This document shows positions 57,761 through 64,000 of a stretch of DNA of 64,000 bases, piece after piece. The position numbers were made by a program, and so were the translations under genes. Source of the stretch: Candidatus Omnitrophota bacterium (GTDB taxonomy: Bacteria > Omnitrophota > Gorgyraeia > JABMRN01 > RBG-13-46-9); the NCBI GenBank assembly GCA_016782495.1, contig JADHYL010000001.1, forward strand, positions 37,106 through 101,105, written 5' to 3'. The stretch's first letter is position 1. Every line of letters begins with the position of its first letter. The notes beneath the pieces are model-generated. The model searched no databases. It was not told the DNA's origin and worked only from the letters and a program-made list of their open reading frames with translations.

Positions 57761-59441
57761 CTCTTGGGCTTTCGACCTCCGCGTACGCCAGGATTTTTTC
57801 CATTATATTTTTAAAAGCAGGGGCTCCTACCTGGCCGCCGAAGTACTTTCCGCGCGGTTCATCCACGCATACAACCAATGACACTGTAGGTTTATCATAT
57901 GGCGCAAATCCTATAAATGACGCAATATACCTGTTTTTGTAATAACCGCCTCGTGGGTTTACCTTTTGCGCTGTACCGGTTTTGCCGCACGCCTTAAAGT
58001 TATCGAGACTGGCTCTTTTACCGGTTCCGCGCTCAATAACTCCCAGGAGCAACTCCTTGACTTGCGTAGCCGCCTCTTTTGAAATTACACTCCTTAGCGC
58101 CTTTGGTTTATTCTCCCTTACTAAAGCCCCTTCTTCGTTAAAGTGTTTTTTTACGATATACGGCCGCATGAGAACGCCCTCGTTTGCTATGGCGGAAATG
58201 CAGGCGGCAAGTTGCAAGGCTGTAACAGCGATACCCTGCCCCATCGGTATCGTTGTCATGTCAACATAAGACCATGACGAGGAATCGCGCATTATGCCGG
58301 AGACTTCTCCGGGCAGATCGACACCTGTGGGGCTGCTGAAATTAAATCTCTTTATATATGCCGAGAGCTTCTCTTTTCCTAACTTGGCGGCTACCTTTGT
58401 CGTACCAATGTTGCTTGATTTTTCTATGACCTGCCTGAAGGTTAACGTGCCGTACGGCCTGTAATCATGCAATGTTCTCTTGCCGATTTTATAGGCACCG
58501 TTTTCACAAAAGAACTTGGTGTCAAAATTAACAATACCTTCATTCAGGGCAGCGCTTGCCGTAACGACCTTAAAAATGCTTCCCGGTTCAAATGAATCCG
58601 CTATGGCCCTGTTTCTCATAGAATCCACGCTGGCACTGGAGATATCGTTCAGGTCAAACCATGGATAATTGGCAAGCCCTAAAATCTCGCCTGTTCTCGG
58701 ATTTAGCGCCGCTATGGAAACGGCTTTTGGTTTATATGCTTTTATGAGGCGCTCGATTTCGGTTTCAAGAATGTGCTGTATAACTTCGTCTATTGTGAGT
58801 ACGAGGCTATTTCCGTCCCGGGCAGGCAAAGTGTCCGTTTCAAAGGAAATGAGTTCTCTTTTTTTCGCGTCGCGCGCAGAACGCCGCCAACCGTATTCGC
58901 CCTTGAGTTCATTGTCATAATAAAGTTCAATGCCCTCAATACCCACGTTGTCAATATTTGTTATGCCCAGGACATGACAGGCAAGCTTTCCTCCCGGATA
59001 AAACCGCTTGGGTTCCGTAATTAGATAGACACCTTTTATTTTTAAGTTTTTTACCCGCTCGGCTGTAGCGGTACTGACCTTTCGCTTTACCCACGCGAAG
59101 TAGTTATCTCTGGCAAGCCTTGCCGAAAGTTTTTCTTGGTCGGTGCCTAGCTCTTCCGCCAGAATTCGTGCCGCGTGCTCTTTATCACTTATTTCGTTCG
59201 GCACGACGTAAATCGAGGACGTGTCTAAATATATCGCCAATACCCGATTCAGCCTGTCGTATATCTTGCCCCGTCGGGGTTCGAGCTTGACGAAAATCTT
59301 GTGCTGCTTGGCCGCGAGGTCTGATAAATGTGTATGTCGTATAATTTGGATATATAAAAGGCGGGCAAAAAGAACTGCAAATAAAGATACAATAATTACA
59401 AAGACAGCATGATGGCGAGTTTTTCTAAAATTAATATGCAC
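57750..59441 (-). CDS. ftsI: Division transpeptidase FtsI (PBP3)
   Basis: A class B penicillin-binding protein that cross-links septal peptidoglycan with FtsW. The 563 residues show a membrane anchor at 11-30 (AVFVIIVSLFAVLFARLLYI) and a pedestal domain (LEPRRGKIYDRLNRVLAIYL). The transpeptidase domain has the catalytic serine in EPGSIFKVVTAS, SSN in IEKSSNIGTTKVAAK, and KTGTAQKVNPRGG. No PASTA domains are seen. It lies between ftsL (27-nt gap) and murE (11-nt overlap). Confidence 0.96.
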   Translation of the reverse strand: MHINFRKTRHHAVFVIIVSLFAVLFARLLYIQIIRHTHLSDLAAKQHKIFVKLEPRRGKIYDRLNRVLAIYLDTSSIYVVPNEISDKEHAARILAEELGTDQEKLSARLARDNYFAWVKRKVSTATAERVKNLKIKGVYLITEPKRFYPGGKLACHVLGITNIDNVGIEGIELYYDNELKGEYGWRRSARDAKKRELISFETDTLPARDGNSLVLTIDEVIQHILETEIERLIKAYKPKAVSIAALNPRTGEILGLANYPWFDLNDISSASVDSMRNRAIADSFEPGSIFKVVTASAALNEGIVNFDTKFFCENGAYKIGKRTLHDYRPYGTLTFRQVIEKSSNIGTTKVAAKLGKEKLSAYIKRFNFSSPTGVDLPGEVSGIMRDSSSWSYVDMTTIPMGQGIAVTALQLAACISAIANEGVLMRPYIVKKHFNEEGALVRENKPKALRSVISKEAATQVKELLLGVIERGTGKRASLDNFKACGKTGTAQKVNPRGGYYKNRYIASFIGFAPYDKPTVSLVVCVDEPRGKYFGGQVGAPAFKNIMEKILAYAEVESPRDAT

Positions 59442-59468
59442 TTTTTTGAGGGGATCAAGTTTTGTGGC

Positions 59469-59852
59469 TTATTCCACAACTTTTGCTTCTGCTTTTGCAG
59501 AAAAGCGGTCAAAAAATCTTACCAAAAAGAATTCTCTCTCGGCCGATTCTACATTCTCGTTGCGGTATGCAAGGTCTACCCTGTCAAAGCGGCGTATGTT
59601 GTCGGCCTCGGGTACGCAAAGGGCTATTTTATTAACACAAAGCGTATCCTCAATCCTTCTGGGTGACTCCAGTTGTGAAAGATTATATACCAAAGACCTG
59701 TATTGGTCAAGCAGGAAGGAAACCTCGTGGCGGTGTTTATTGATGTTGAAACCCGTTTTAACGATCTCTATTTCTTGATGAACGTAGCCAAGCGCGAATA
59801 TCGCGCATAACAATATACTTGAAATAATTTTAAAAAATCTTATTTTTGCCAT
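59469..59852 (-). CDS. ftsL: FtsL-like division protein
   Basis: A 127-residue bitopic protein with a membrane helix at about 7-24 (FKIISSILLCAIFALGYV). A coiled-coil segment at 30-65 follows (IVKTGFNINKHRHEVSFLLD, YRSLVYNLSQLESPRRIED). The arrangement, size and position between rsmH and ftsI are those of FtsL; the sequence family itself is weakly conserved. The C-terminal 60 residues (ADNIRRFDRVDLAYRNENVE onward) extend beyond the usual FtsL length and have no identity I can assign. FtsL would form a complex with FtsQ and a FtsB-type protein; no ftsB is visible here. Confidence 0.8.
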   Translation of the reverse strand: MAKIRFFKIISSILLCAIFALGYVHQEIEIVKTGFNINKHRHEVSFLLDQYRSLVYNLSQLESPRRIEDTLCVNKIALCVPEADNIRRFDRVDLAYRNENVESAEREFFLVRFFDRFSAKAEAKVVE

Positions 59853-59855
59853 TTT

Positions 59856-60755
59856 TTAATTGGTTTTTTCAAAAACCCTTAATTTAGCGCTGCGTGAGCG
59901 GGGATTTCCACTTCTTTCCCCATCTCGGGGGAGGAGTGGTTTTTTCGTAATTATGTCACCCTGCCCTTCTTTTTTAAACTCTCTGAATCGCCTCTTTACG
60001 ATCCGATCCTCAAGTGAATGAAAAGAAATAACGCAAAGCCTCGCGCCCGGTCTTAAAAAATTTAAAATTTTGCCCAGGGCGTTTTCGATATTATCCAACT
60101 CGTTGTTAACGGCGATCCTGAGCGCCTGAAATACCCGCGTTGCCGGATGTATTTTTTGGGATTTATATCTTCCGCCGACCGCCGCCTTTATAACACCGGA
60201 TAGTTCCAGTGTGGAAGTTATCGCTCCCTTACTCCTTCTCTCGATGATAAAGCTTGTGATTCTTTTAAAGAACCTTTCTTCGCCGAAGTCGCGGATGATA
60301 TTCTCTAACTCCTGCCGCCTGCATTTGTTAACAATGTCGTAAGCGCGTAAGCCTGATGAGAGATCCATTCGCATGTCAAGAAAACTGTCTTTCGCGAAAC
60401 TGAATCCACGACTATCATCGCCTATCTGGAAACTCGAAAACCCCAAGTCAAAGAGCGCCGCATCGATTTTATCTATATCCAGCTTTACTAAAACCGTATC
60501 TATATCGCGAAAATTAGCATGCACTAATCGGCAGTTTTTTTTAAACTCGGCGAGTTGTCTTTCGGCAATCTCGAGCGCCTTCTCATCGCGGTCAATACCT
60601 ATTAAAATCCCGTTTGGTTTGATCTTTTCTAAAATGAAATTTGCGTGTCCGCCGCAGCCTACCGTTGCGTCCAAAACCCTATAGCCTTTTTTTAATCGCA
60701 AGAACCCGATTGTCTCATCAACCATCACCGGCTTATGAAGCTCTGGGATCGTCAT
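59856..60755 (-). CDS. rsmH: 16S rRNA (cytosine-1402-N4)-methyltransferase RsmH
   Basis: RsmH methylates C1402 in the 30S P-site using S-adenosylmethionine. The 299 residues start MTIPELHKPVMVDETIGFLR. The SAM site VLDATVGCGGHANFILEKI is near 27, FDLGFSSFQIGDDSRGFSF near 110 carries the family DLGxSS motif, and RVFQALRIAVNNELDNIENA and CVISFHSLEDRIVKRRFREF follow. All are conserved MraW/RsmH signatures. It follows the 58-codon ORF with a 23-nt overlap and precedes ftsL by 3 nt. Confidence 0.97.
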   Translation of the reverse strand: MTIPELHKPVMVDETIGFLRLKKGYRVLDATVGCGGHANFILEKIKPNGILIGIDRDEKALEIAERQLAEFKKNCRLVHANFRDIDTVLVKLDIDKIDAALFDLGFSSFQIGDDSRGFSFAKDSFLDMRMDLSSGLRAYDIVNKCRRQELENIIRDFGEERFFKRITSFIIERRSKGAITSTLELSGVIKAAVGGRYKSQKIHPATRVFQALRIAVNNELDNIENALGKILNFLRPGARLCVISFHSLEDRIVKRRFREFKKEGQGDIITKKPLLPRDGERSGNPRSRSAKLRVFEKTN

Positions 60756-60909
60756 CTTGGATAATTATTCTGGTTCTATGCTTAGGGCTACCTGGTTTTA
60801 TCCGGCCGAGATTGAGCGCTCTTTCCTTGCGAACCCTTTCGATTATAAAAAGATCGTCGCTAAGATATTTCCCTTCCCCTATCTGTTTCACAATACCAAA
60901 TGTAAACAT
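60733..60909 (-). CDS. Small 58-residue ORF between mraZ and rsmH, function unknown
   Basis: I do not recognise this protein. From the ATG at 60907-60909 (MFTFGIVKQIGEGKYLSDDL) it has 58 residues with no membrane segment. It is rich in Arg, Ile and Asp and ends IIIQDDDPRAS. It has a GGGGTGGTG ribosome-binding region. It fills the whole 174-nt space between the mraZ stop and the rsmH start and overlaps rsmH by 23 nt, which is how coupled genes in this window are arranged. It may be real, but short length and lack of recognised relatives keep confidence moderate. Confidence 0.55.
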   Translation of the reverse strand: MFTFGIVKQIGEGKYLSDDLFIIERVRKERALNLGRIKPGSPKHRTRIIIQDDDPRAS

Positions 60910-60929
60910 AATCACCACCCCTTTCTTGG

Positions 60930-61370
60930 TTATTCTAGATCGATTAACTTTTCCGCTATATCCTCAAACGACTCTTTTGACGTCCGGTAGAATTCCGCCC
61001 ACTTGTCCTTGTTCCATATTTCGATCCGGTTTGCGACGCCTATTATCATTATGTCCTTTTTAATACCCGCGTAGCTTTTGAGATACGGGGGTACCAATAT
61101 TCTTCCCTGCTTGTCGGGAACCGTCTCAACCGCTCCCGAGAAAAAGAGCCGGTTGAATTTTCTTGCCTGGCTTTTTGTGAACGAGAGGTTTTTGAACCTG
61201 GCTTCCTGCAGCTTCCATTCGTCTTCCGGAAACATAAAAAGACAGACATCCAATCCCCTTGTAATATAAAATTTCTCGACGTAATTTTCCTTGCTGACTT
61301 CCCTGAATTTCGAAGGGATTATGATTCTGCCTTTTTTGTCAAGCTTGTGTTCGTGTTCACCGTAAAACAT
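60930..61370 (-). CDS. mraZ: Transcriptional regulator MraZ
   Basis: MraZ is an AbrB-fold DNA-binding protein that controls the dcw cluster by binding repeats in its own promoter. The 146 residues contain two AbrB-like halves: GEHEHKLDKKGRIIIPSKFR near residue 4 and ETVPDKQGRILVPPYLKSYA near 78, each the DxxGRxxxP motif. DVCLFMFPEDEWKLQEARF lies between them. It is the first gene of the cluster. The start codon is immediately downstream of three 10-bp repeats that should be its operator. Confidence 0.96.
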   Translation of the reverse strand: MFYGEHEHKLDKKGRIIIPSKFREVSKENYVEKFYITRGLDVCLFMFPEDEWKLQEARFKNLSFTKSQARKFNRLFFSGAVETVPDKQGRILVPPYLKSYAGIKKDIMIIGVANRIEIWNKDKWAEFYRTSKESFEDIAEKLIDLE

Positions 61371-61371
61371 A

Positions 61372-61401
61372 TTTACTCCACTTTACTCTACTTTAAACCA
61401 C
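61372..61401 (-). promoter_or_regulatory. MraZ-box-like operator: three 10-bp direct repeats
   Basis: On the minus strand three consecutive 10-mers read GTGGTTTAAA, GTAGAGTAAA, GTGGAGTAAA. MraZ is known to bind short direct repeats spaced by one helical turn upstream of its own gene. The repeats here occupy the whole leader from just after the -10 box to one base before the mraZ ATG. The last one also contains GGAG, the apparent ribosome-binding site, so MraZ binding and translation initiation share the same bases. Confidence 0.75.
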
Positions 61402-61405
61402 ATCA

Positions 61406-61434
61406 AATATACCCAAACCCCGTCGATTTGTCAA
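61406..61434 (-). promoter_or_regulatory. Promoter of the dcw cluster
   Basis: The -35 box TTGACA lies at 61429-61434 and the -10 box TATATT at 61406-61411, with a 17-bp spacer. It lies directly upstream of the MraZ repeats and would drive mraZ through ftsA. Confidence 0.82.
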
Positions 61435-61643
61435 GATGCTTTTTTCTAACTTTTTTTAAGGGCTTTTAGCAAGTGGGGACAAACACAACATATAGTATTT
61501 GAGGAACTGGGCTTTCGCAAGGTATTGAGCTATGGCAGGTGTTAGAAAAACCGCCAACGAGGGATGTTTATTTAAAAAGATATGAGTGGGTTGGATGTGG
61601 AAAGAATCCGCCTTCGTTAAATATTTAGCATGTTTAGCTATGG

Positions 61644-61703
61644 CGGATTTAATTCGCACTTATGACTTACGCGCCCGAAGGTCGCATAAGTCATGTGCTC
61701 ATT
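61644..61703 (-). repeat. Structured dispersed repeat, copy C, just past the rnpB 3' end
   Basis: On the minus strand this copy begins AATGAGCACATGACTTA and continues with a hairpin closed by CTTATGCGAC and GTAAGTCATAAG. It ends GAATTAAATCC. It matches the first half of copies A (5481-5610) and B (61740-61829). It begins right after the T-run following rnpB and points away from copy B, so the 3' end of rnpB is bracketed by two divergent copies. The 210 bp to its left, up to the mraZ promoter, holds only a doubtful 67-codon ORF. Confidence 0.75.
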
Positions 61704-61710
61704 AAAAAAA

Positions 61711-62236
61711 GCAAAGTAGGTCGATAAGCCGAGTTCTGTAAATGAGGCCATAGCTTATGGAGGCTATAAAGCCGACATAAGTTATCTGGCCGAATTTATC
61801 CTGAGGCATCGAAGATGCCGAAGGATCTCCGAACCAACCTCACCGATGGCCATCTATCTAGGGTTGTCATTGCTGACAGCCTCATGCAGCTTACCCATCC
61901 CGATACCGATGATGCACGGTAGGAACGAGCAATTCCTGAATCGGGATTTATTTAGCCTTGCTCCACGTAGAGATTGCCTCGTTTCACCTCCCGCCTCTTT
62001 GAGCTATTGCCAACCATTGTTAGTAATAACTCAAAGGGGCGGGAACTCGTCTCTGTGGCTCTGATTTTTTCCGCGCTAGCGGAAAAAACCATCTCGAGGA
62101 CTGCGATAGGCAGGCCAAGAGATTATCCTCACCTTTCGATGGACGGCCGTTAGCCGTTACGCTGCTCTCTGGAGCTCGGACTTTCCTCCCCCGGCATCCA
62201 AGAGATGCCAAGAGTGGCCATCTGACCTACTTTGCT
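61711..62236 (-). ncRNA. rnpB: RNase P RNA, type A-like, with repeat insertion
   Basis: The catalytic RNA of RNase P, which trims tRNA 5' ends. On the minus strand the 5' end AGCAAAGTAGGTC pairs with GACCTACTTTGC at the 3' end (P1). GGAGGAAAGTCCGAGCTCC is the universally conserved P4 5' strand. GTGGAGCAAGGCTAAATA, CCTAGAT and ACAGAACTCGGCTTATCG are the other conserved blocks, in the right order. A T-run follows the 3' end. At about 526 nt it is much longer than typical type A RNAs (about 350-400 nt). Most of the excess is the repeat at 61740-61829, inserted between CCTAGAT and ACAGAA. A 10-bp TTTTTTCCGC/GCGGAAAAAA hairpin also extends one of the variable stems. Confidence 0.93.
61740..61829 (+). 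repeat. Structured dispersed repeat, copy B, inside rnpB
   Basis: On the plus strand it begins AAATGAGGCCATAGCTTA and contains CATAAGTTATCTGGCCGAATTT-type sequence. The second hairpin pairs ATCC-TGA-GGCATC with GATGCC-GA-AGGAT around a GA/GA internal loop. Compared with copy A the stem bases differ but remain paired, and the GA/GA mismatch is kept, which suggests selection on RNA structure. It ends GGATCTC, as copy A does. It lies directly against the conserved ACAGAA block of rnpB. Confidence 0.78.
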
Positions 62237-62240
62237 CCTA

Positions 62241-62246
62241 ATTATA
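62241..62246 (-). promoter_or_regulatory. -10 element likely serving rnpB
   Basis: TATAAT lies 4-5 nt upstream of the mature rnpB 5' end and overlaps the stop codon of the RNase HI-type gene. No good -35 box is seen at 17 bp, so it may be a weak or activator-dependent promoter, or rnpB may be processed from the upstream transcript. Confidence 0.4.
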
Positions 62247-62694
62247 AAAGACCACCTAGGTTTATAGCCTTATTGACAAGCTTATCAGCTTCTTTATTCT
62301 TTTCCCTGTCAATATGCTTTATATCGATTTTTTTAAATCCGGATATAAGGTGGCGTGCTTGTTCAAACAGCGGTCGAATGTTAGGGTTTTTCACGCGGTA
62401 TTCGCCTTTCAGCTGTTGGGCAACCAGTTCGCTATCCAGGTTTAGTTCAACTTCATCTGCTTTTTCTATCAGGGCCTCCTGCAAACCGTAAATAACGGCG
62501 TTATATTCTGCGATATTATTTGTTGTTACGCCGATAAATTTGTTAAATTCTTTAAGCTTCTTTCCTTTTTCGTTCGATATCACAACCCCTATGCCCGCAG
62601 GTCCGGGATTACCTCTTGCGCCGCCATCTACGTACAAAAGTAGTTTTTTTACCCCGTTAGAAAATTTTTTATTTTTAGAGTTTTGATTACTCAT
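62242..62694 (-). CDS. RNase HI-family protein
   Basis: Cleaves the RNA strand of RNA-DNA hybrids, judging by family. The 150 residues show LLLYVDGGARGNPGPAGIGV with the first catalytic Asp, TNNIAEYNAVIYGLQEAL with the Glu, and LNLDSELVAQQLKGEYRVKN with the second Asp. HIDREKNKEADKLVNKA carries the last acidic residue. This is the short RNase HI/reverse-transcriptase-like form (as in YpdQ-type proteins) without the basic protrusion of E. coli RNase HI. The lysine-rich N-terminus (SNQNSKNKKFSNGVKK) is extra. The gene lies between the zinc-ribbon gene and rnpB. Confidence 0.92.
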   Translation of the reverse strand: MSNQNSKNKKFSNGVKKLLLYVDGGARGNPGPAGIGVVISNEKGKKLKEFNKFIGVTTNNIAEYNAVIYGLQEALIEKADEVELNLDSELVAQQLKGEYRVKNPNIRPLFEQARHLISGFKKIDIKHIDREKNKEADKLVNKAINLGGLL

Positions 62695-62757
62695 ATCTAT
62701 TCTCTTCTTTTATCCCGTAGGATACTCTGCAATATATCTCTAATTTTCTAATGGGGT

Positions 62758-63477
62758 TCATTCCTTTGAATAGAGAATTCGTGAACAATTTCCACAAAAT
62801 ATGAGATCTTTCCTAAGCTCGGCTTCATTGATAACCTGAGGCGGCAAATTCATATTACAACCTCCACATGTACCACTGACCACCGGGACCATGGCCAATC
62901 CATCCCATTTTTTTAATATTCTCTCATATTTTGCTAAAATTTTTTTATCGATCCCGGTCACAAATTCCTTGCGCTTGTTGTTTAAATCGTTATATTCGGC
63001 TTCGTTTGTTTTTTTCTCGTCTTGCAGCTTCGTCTTTTCCTCTCGGGCCTTCTTCTTCTCCCCCTCAAAGATTTCTCTCTCTTTCGAAATTTTCTTCTGG
63101 ATCTCGTCCGTTTCGTCAAGTAGGATAATAATTTCCTCCTCCAGCACGGAATTGTCGGCTTTTATGCCCGCGATCTCCTTTTCTAAAGCGGCGTATTCTT
63201 TGTTTGTTTTAATCTGAAAAAGCTGCGCCTGATATTTCTTTGTCGTCTCTTCTTTGGTCTGCAACTCGACTTCTTTTTCTTTTCTTTTTACCTGAAGTTT
63301 TTTGGATTCTTCTTCCAGATTCTTTAAATTTGCTGATTTGACTTGAACTGCAGCGTCTAATTCTTTTATCCTCTCCGGAACGGCTTCTAAGACCCTTTTC
63401 TTGTTATACATTTCGTTGTCAATCTCTTGTAGCTCAACGAGCATTTTTATCTGGTCTTCAGTATTTATCTCAACCAT
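62758..63477 (-). CDS. Coiled-coil protein with C-terminal C4 zinc ribbon
   Basis: A 239-residue protein from the ATG at 63475-63477 (MVEINTEDQIKMLVELQEID). A longer frame reads through tRNA-Val and is spurious. Residues 5-180 form one long antiparallel coiled coil, with EYAALEKEIAGIKADNSVLE near the middle. The C-terminus carries CGGCNMNLPPQVINEAE and CGNCSRILY, a four-Cys zinc ribbon. This is the DUF164/CdsZ-like family; some members have been linked to nucleic-acid binding or secretion, but function is unsettled. It often neighbours rnhA-like or DNA metabolism genes. It is followed by the RNase HI-type gene 63 nt downstream. Confidence 0.88.
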   Translation of the reverse strand: MVEINTEDQIKMLVELQEIDNEMYNKKRVLEAVPERIKELDAAVQVKSANLKNLEEESKKLQVKRKEKEVELQTKEETTKKYQAQLFQIKTNKEYAALEKEIAGIKADNSVLEEEIIILLDETDEIQKKISKEREIFEGEKKKAREEKTKLQDEKKTNEAEYNDLNNKRKEFVTGIDKKILAKYERILKKWDGLAMVPVVSGTCGGCNMNLPPQVINEAELRKDLIFCGNCSRILYSKE

Positions 63478-63546
63478 TTGTAAATTTCCTATCTGTCCCT
63501 CACTGCGTTCGGGACAGATTTGCGCCACGTAAAACAAGGCAAATCT

Positions 63547-63623
63547 GGTGGGCACAGAAGGATTCGAACCTTCGATCTCTGCCATGTGAGGGCAGCGCTT
63601 TAACCAGCTAAGCCATGTGCCCT
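63547..63623 (-). tRNA. tRNA-Val (CAC)
   Basis: It folds into a full cloverleaf: acceptor GGGCACA/TGTGCCC, D arm GCTT/AAGC, anticodon stem CTGCC/GGCAG with loop CTCACAT, and T arm GAAGG/CCTTC with TTCGAAT. The anticodon CAC reads GUG (Val). CCA is encoded at 63547-63549. The tRNA proper is 74 nt. Confidence 0.97.
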
Positions 63624-63925
63624 CCTGCGCTTCGATTGGTCGGGCTATTCAATGTAACAAGCTTCGGAGGGCAAGCCCGCCATCTCCTTTTACAGAAAAA
63701 GGATCTTAAGGAAAAACACTAGGTTTTTCCTTAAATCTAGATTACTTTGTTTTTCCCCCCATACTATAGGAGAGAGTGCAGGTCACCGAAGGTGACCGTC
63801 ATAGGGAGAACCTTAGGTTCTCCCTTGAAATGATTCGGTCGCAAGACCTTTTGCCGAAGTCAAAAGGACGAGGAGAAAAAAGCACATACTGCACTTTTTT
63901 CTCCGAGGCCGAATCTGTATAAGAG
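63624..63925. repeat. Hairpin-rich spacer between two tRNA genes
   Basis: 302 bp without an ORF of note. Successive inverted repeats: AAGGAAAAAC/GTTTTTCCTT (63708-63732), GGTCACC/GGTGACC (63781-63797), and GGGAGAACC/GGTTCTCCC (63804-63824). Then a block closed by GATTCGG/CCGAATC (63832-63915) holds GGTC-GCAA-GACC, CCTTTTG/CAAAAGG and GGAGAAAAAAG/CTTTTTTCTCC. The last block would fold as a four-way junction. The pairing is symmetric, so the strand is not certain; co-transcription with the tRNAs would make it minus. Confidence 0.6.
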
Positions 63926-64000
63926 TGGGGCCACATGGACTTGAACCATGAACCACCTGATTATGAGTCAGATGCTCTAACCAAATTGAGCTATGGCCCC
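63926..64000 (-). tRNA. tRNA with CAT anticodon (elongator Met or Ile2)
   Basis: A 75-nt cloverleaf: acceptor GGGGCCA/TGGCCCC plus discriminator A, D arm GCTC/GAGC, anticodon stem TCTGA/TCAGG with loop CTCATAA, and T arm CATGG/CCATG with TTCAAGT. It lacks the three G-C pairs of the initiator anticodon stem. Elongator Met and lysidine-modified Ile2 cannot be separated with confidence from sequence alone. The 5' end coincides with the window edge. CCA is not encoded. Confidence 0.93.

Noticed and set aside
61456..61659. 67-codon minus-strand ORF between the mraZ promoter and repeat copy C
   Set aside because: It begins inside repeat copy C, has no good ribosome-binding site and shows no recognisable protein pattern. 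Probably a chance or repeat-derived frame.
63478..63585. N-terminal extension of the zinc-ribbon protein starting MAEIEGSNPSVPT
   Set aside because: These codons are the reverse reading of the tRNA-Val 3' half and its flank, a familiar annotation artefact. The ATG at 63475-63477 gives the normal family start.

Overview
The window is a stretch of bacterial chromosome of moderate GC in which every gene I can support lies on the minus strand. About 63 protein genes, two tRNAs and RNase P RNA are packed into short overlapping operons. The gene set is that of a diderm-like, rod-forming, type IV pilus-bearing bacterium with meso-diaminopimelate peptidoglycan (DNPR motif in MurE). The pilin N-terminus (a typical methylated helix followed by CIANLKQIDGAKQVWAL), the TMTC-like membrane/TPR proteins and the operon layouts suggest the PVC side of the tree, most likely a Candidatus Omnitrophota member. 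That placement is inference from family resemblance, not a database result.

Layout in the direction of transcription (right to left). (1) 64000-61700: an elongator-type CAT tRNA, a hairpin-rich spacer, tRNA-Val(CAC), a coiled-coil zinc-ribbon protein, an RNase HI-type protein and rnpB, which carries a repeat insertion. (2) 61434-45016: a division/cell-wall cluster behind a strong promoter and a MraZ-box-like operator: mraZ, a 58-codon ORF, rsmH, ftsL, ftsI, murE, murF, mraY, murD, ftsW, murG, murC, murB, ddl, ftsQ, ftsA. ftsZ is not present where it would be expected. (3) 44996-34216: a new promoter followed by yggS, proC, yggT, a DUF167 gene, mtnP, a PfkB-type kinase, ileS, a DksA/TraR-type protein, lspA, lgt, a RluA/RluD-type gene, aroA and a TPR membrane protein. 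(4) 32420-27208: the rod-shape operon mreB-mreC-mreD-mrdA-rodA. (5) 27191-19427: the type IV pilus motor operon, with a GAF/degenerate-GGDEF membrane protein, pilT, a stand-alone MshEN-like protein, two consecutive pilB paralogues and pilC. (6) 19414-16064: pilin under its own promoter and terminator, a second TMTC-like protein and a glycosyltransferase. (7) 16051-6436: pilM-N-O-P-Q, rng and three minor-pilin-like genes. (8) 6253-1569: rplU-rpmA-obg-proB-proA-nadD. (9) 1549-1: a 55-codon gene, rsfS and the start of argS.

The three proline genes proB, proA and proC lie in two separate operons. Ten TTGACA-type promoters are visible, nine of them with 17-bp spacing.

The least ordinary material is non-coding. 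A 60-130 bp structured repeat family occurs three times: once after rpmA, once inside rnpB, and once in inverted orientation just past the rnpB 3' end. A 77-bp repeat spans the stop codon of both proC and ddl and reaches the ribosome-binding site of the next gene. A CCCCACACCAAT hairpin leader is shared by the rplU operon and the rsfS operon. A chain of hairpins lies between the two tRNAs.
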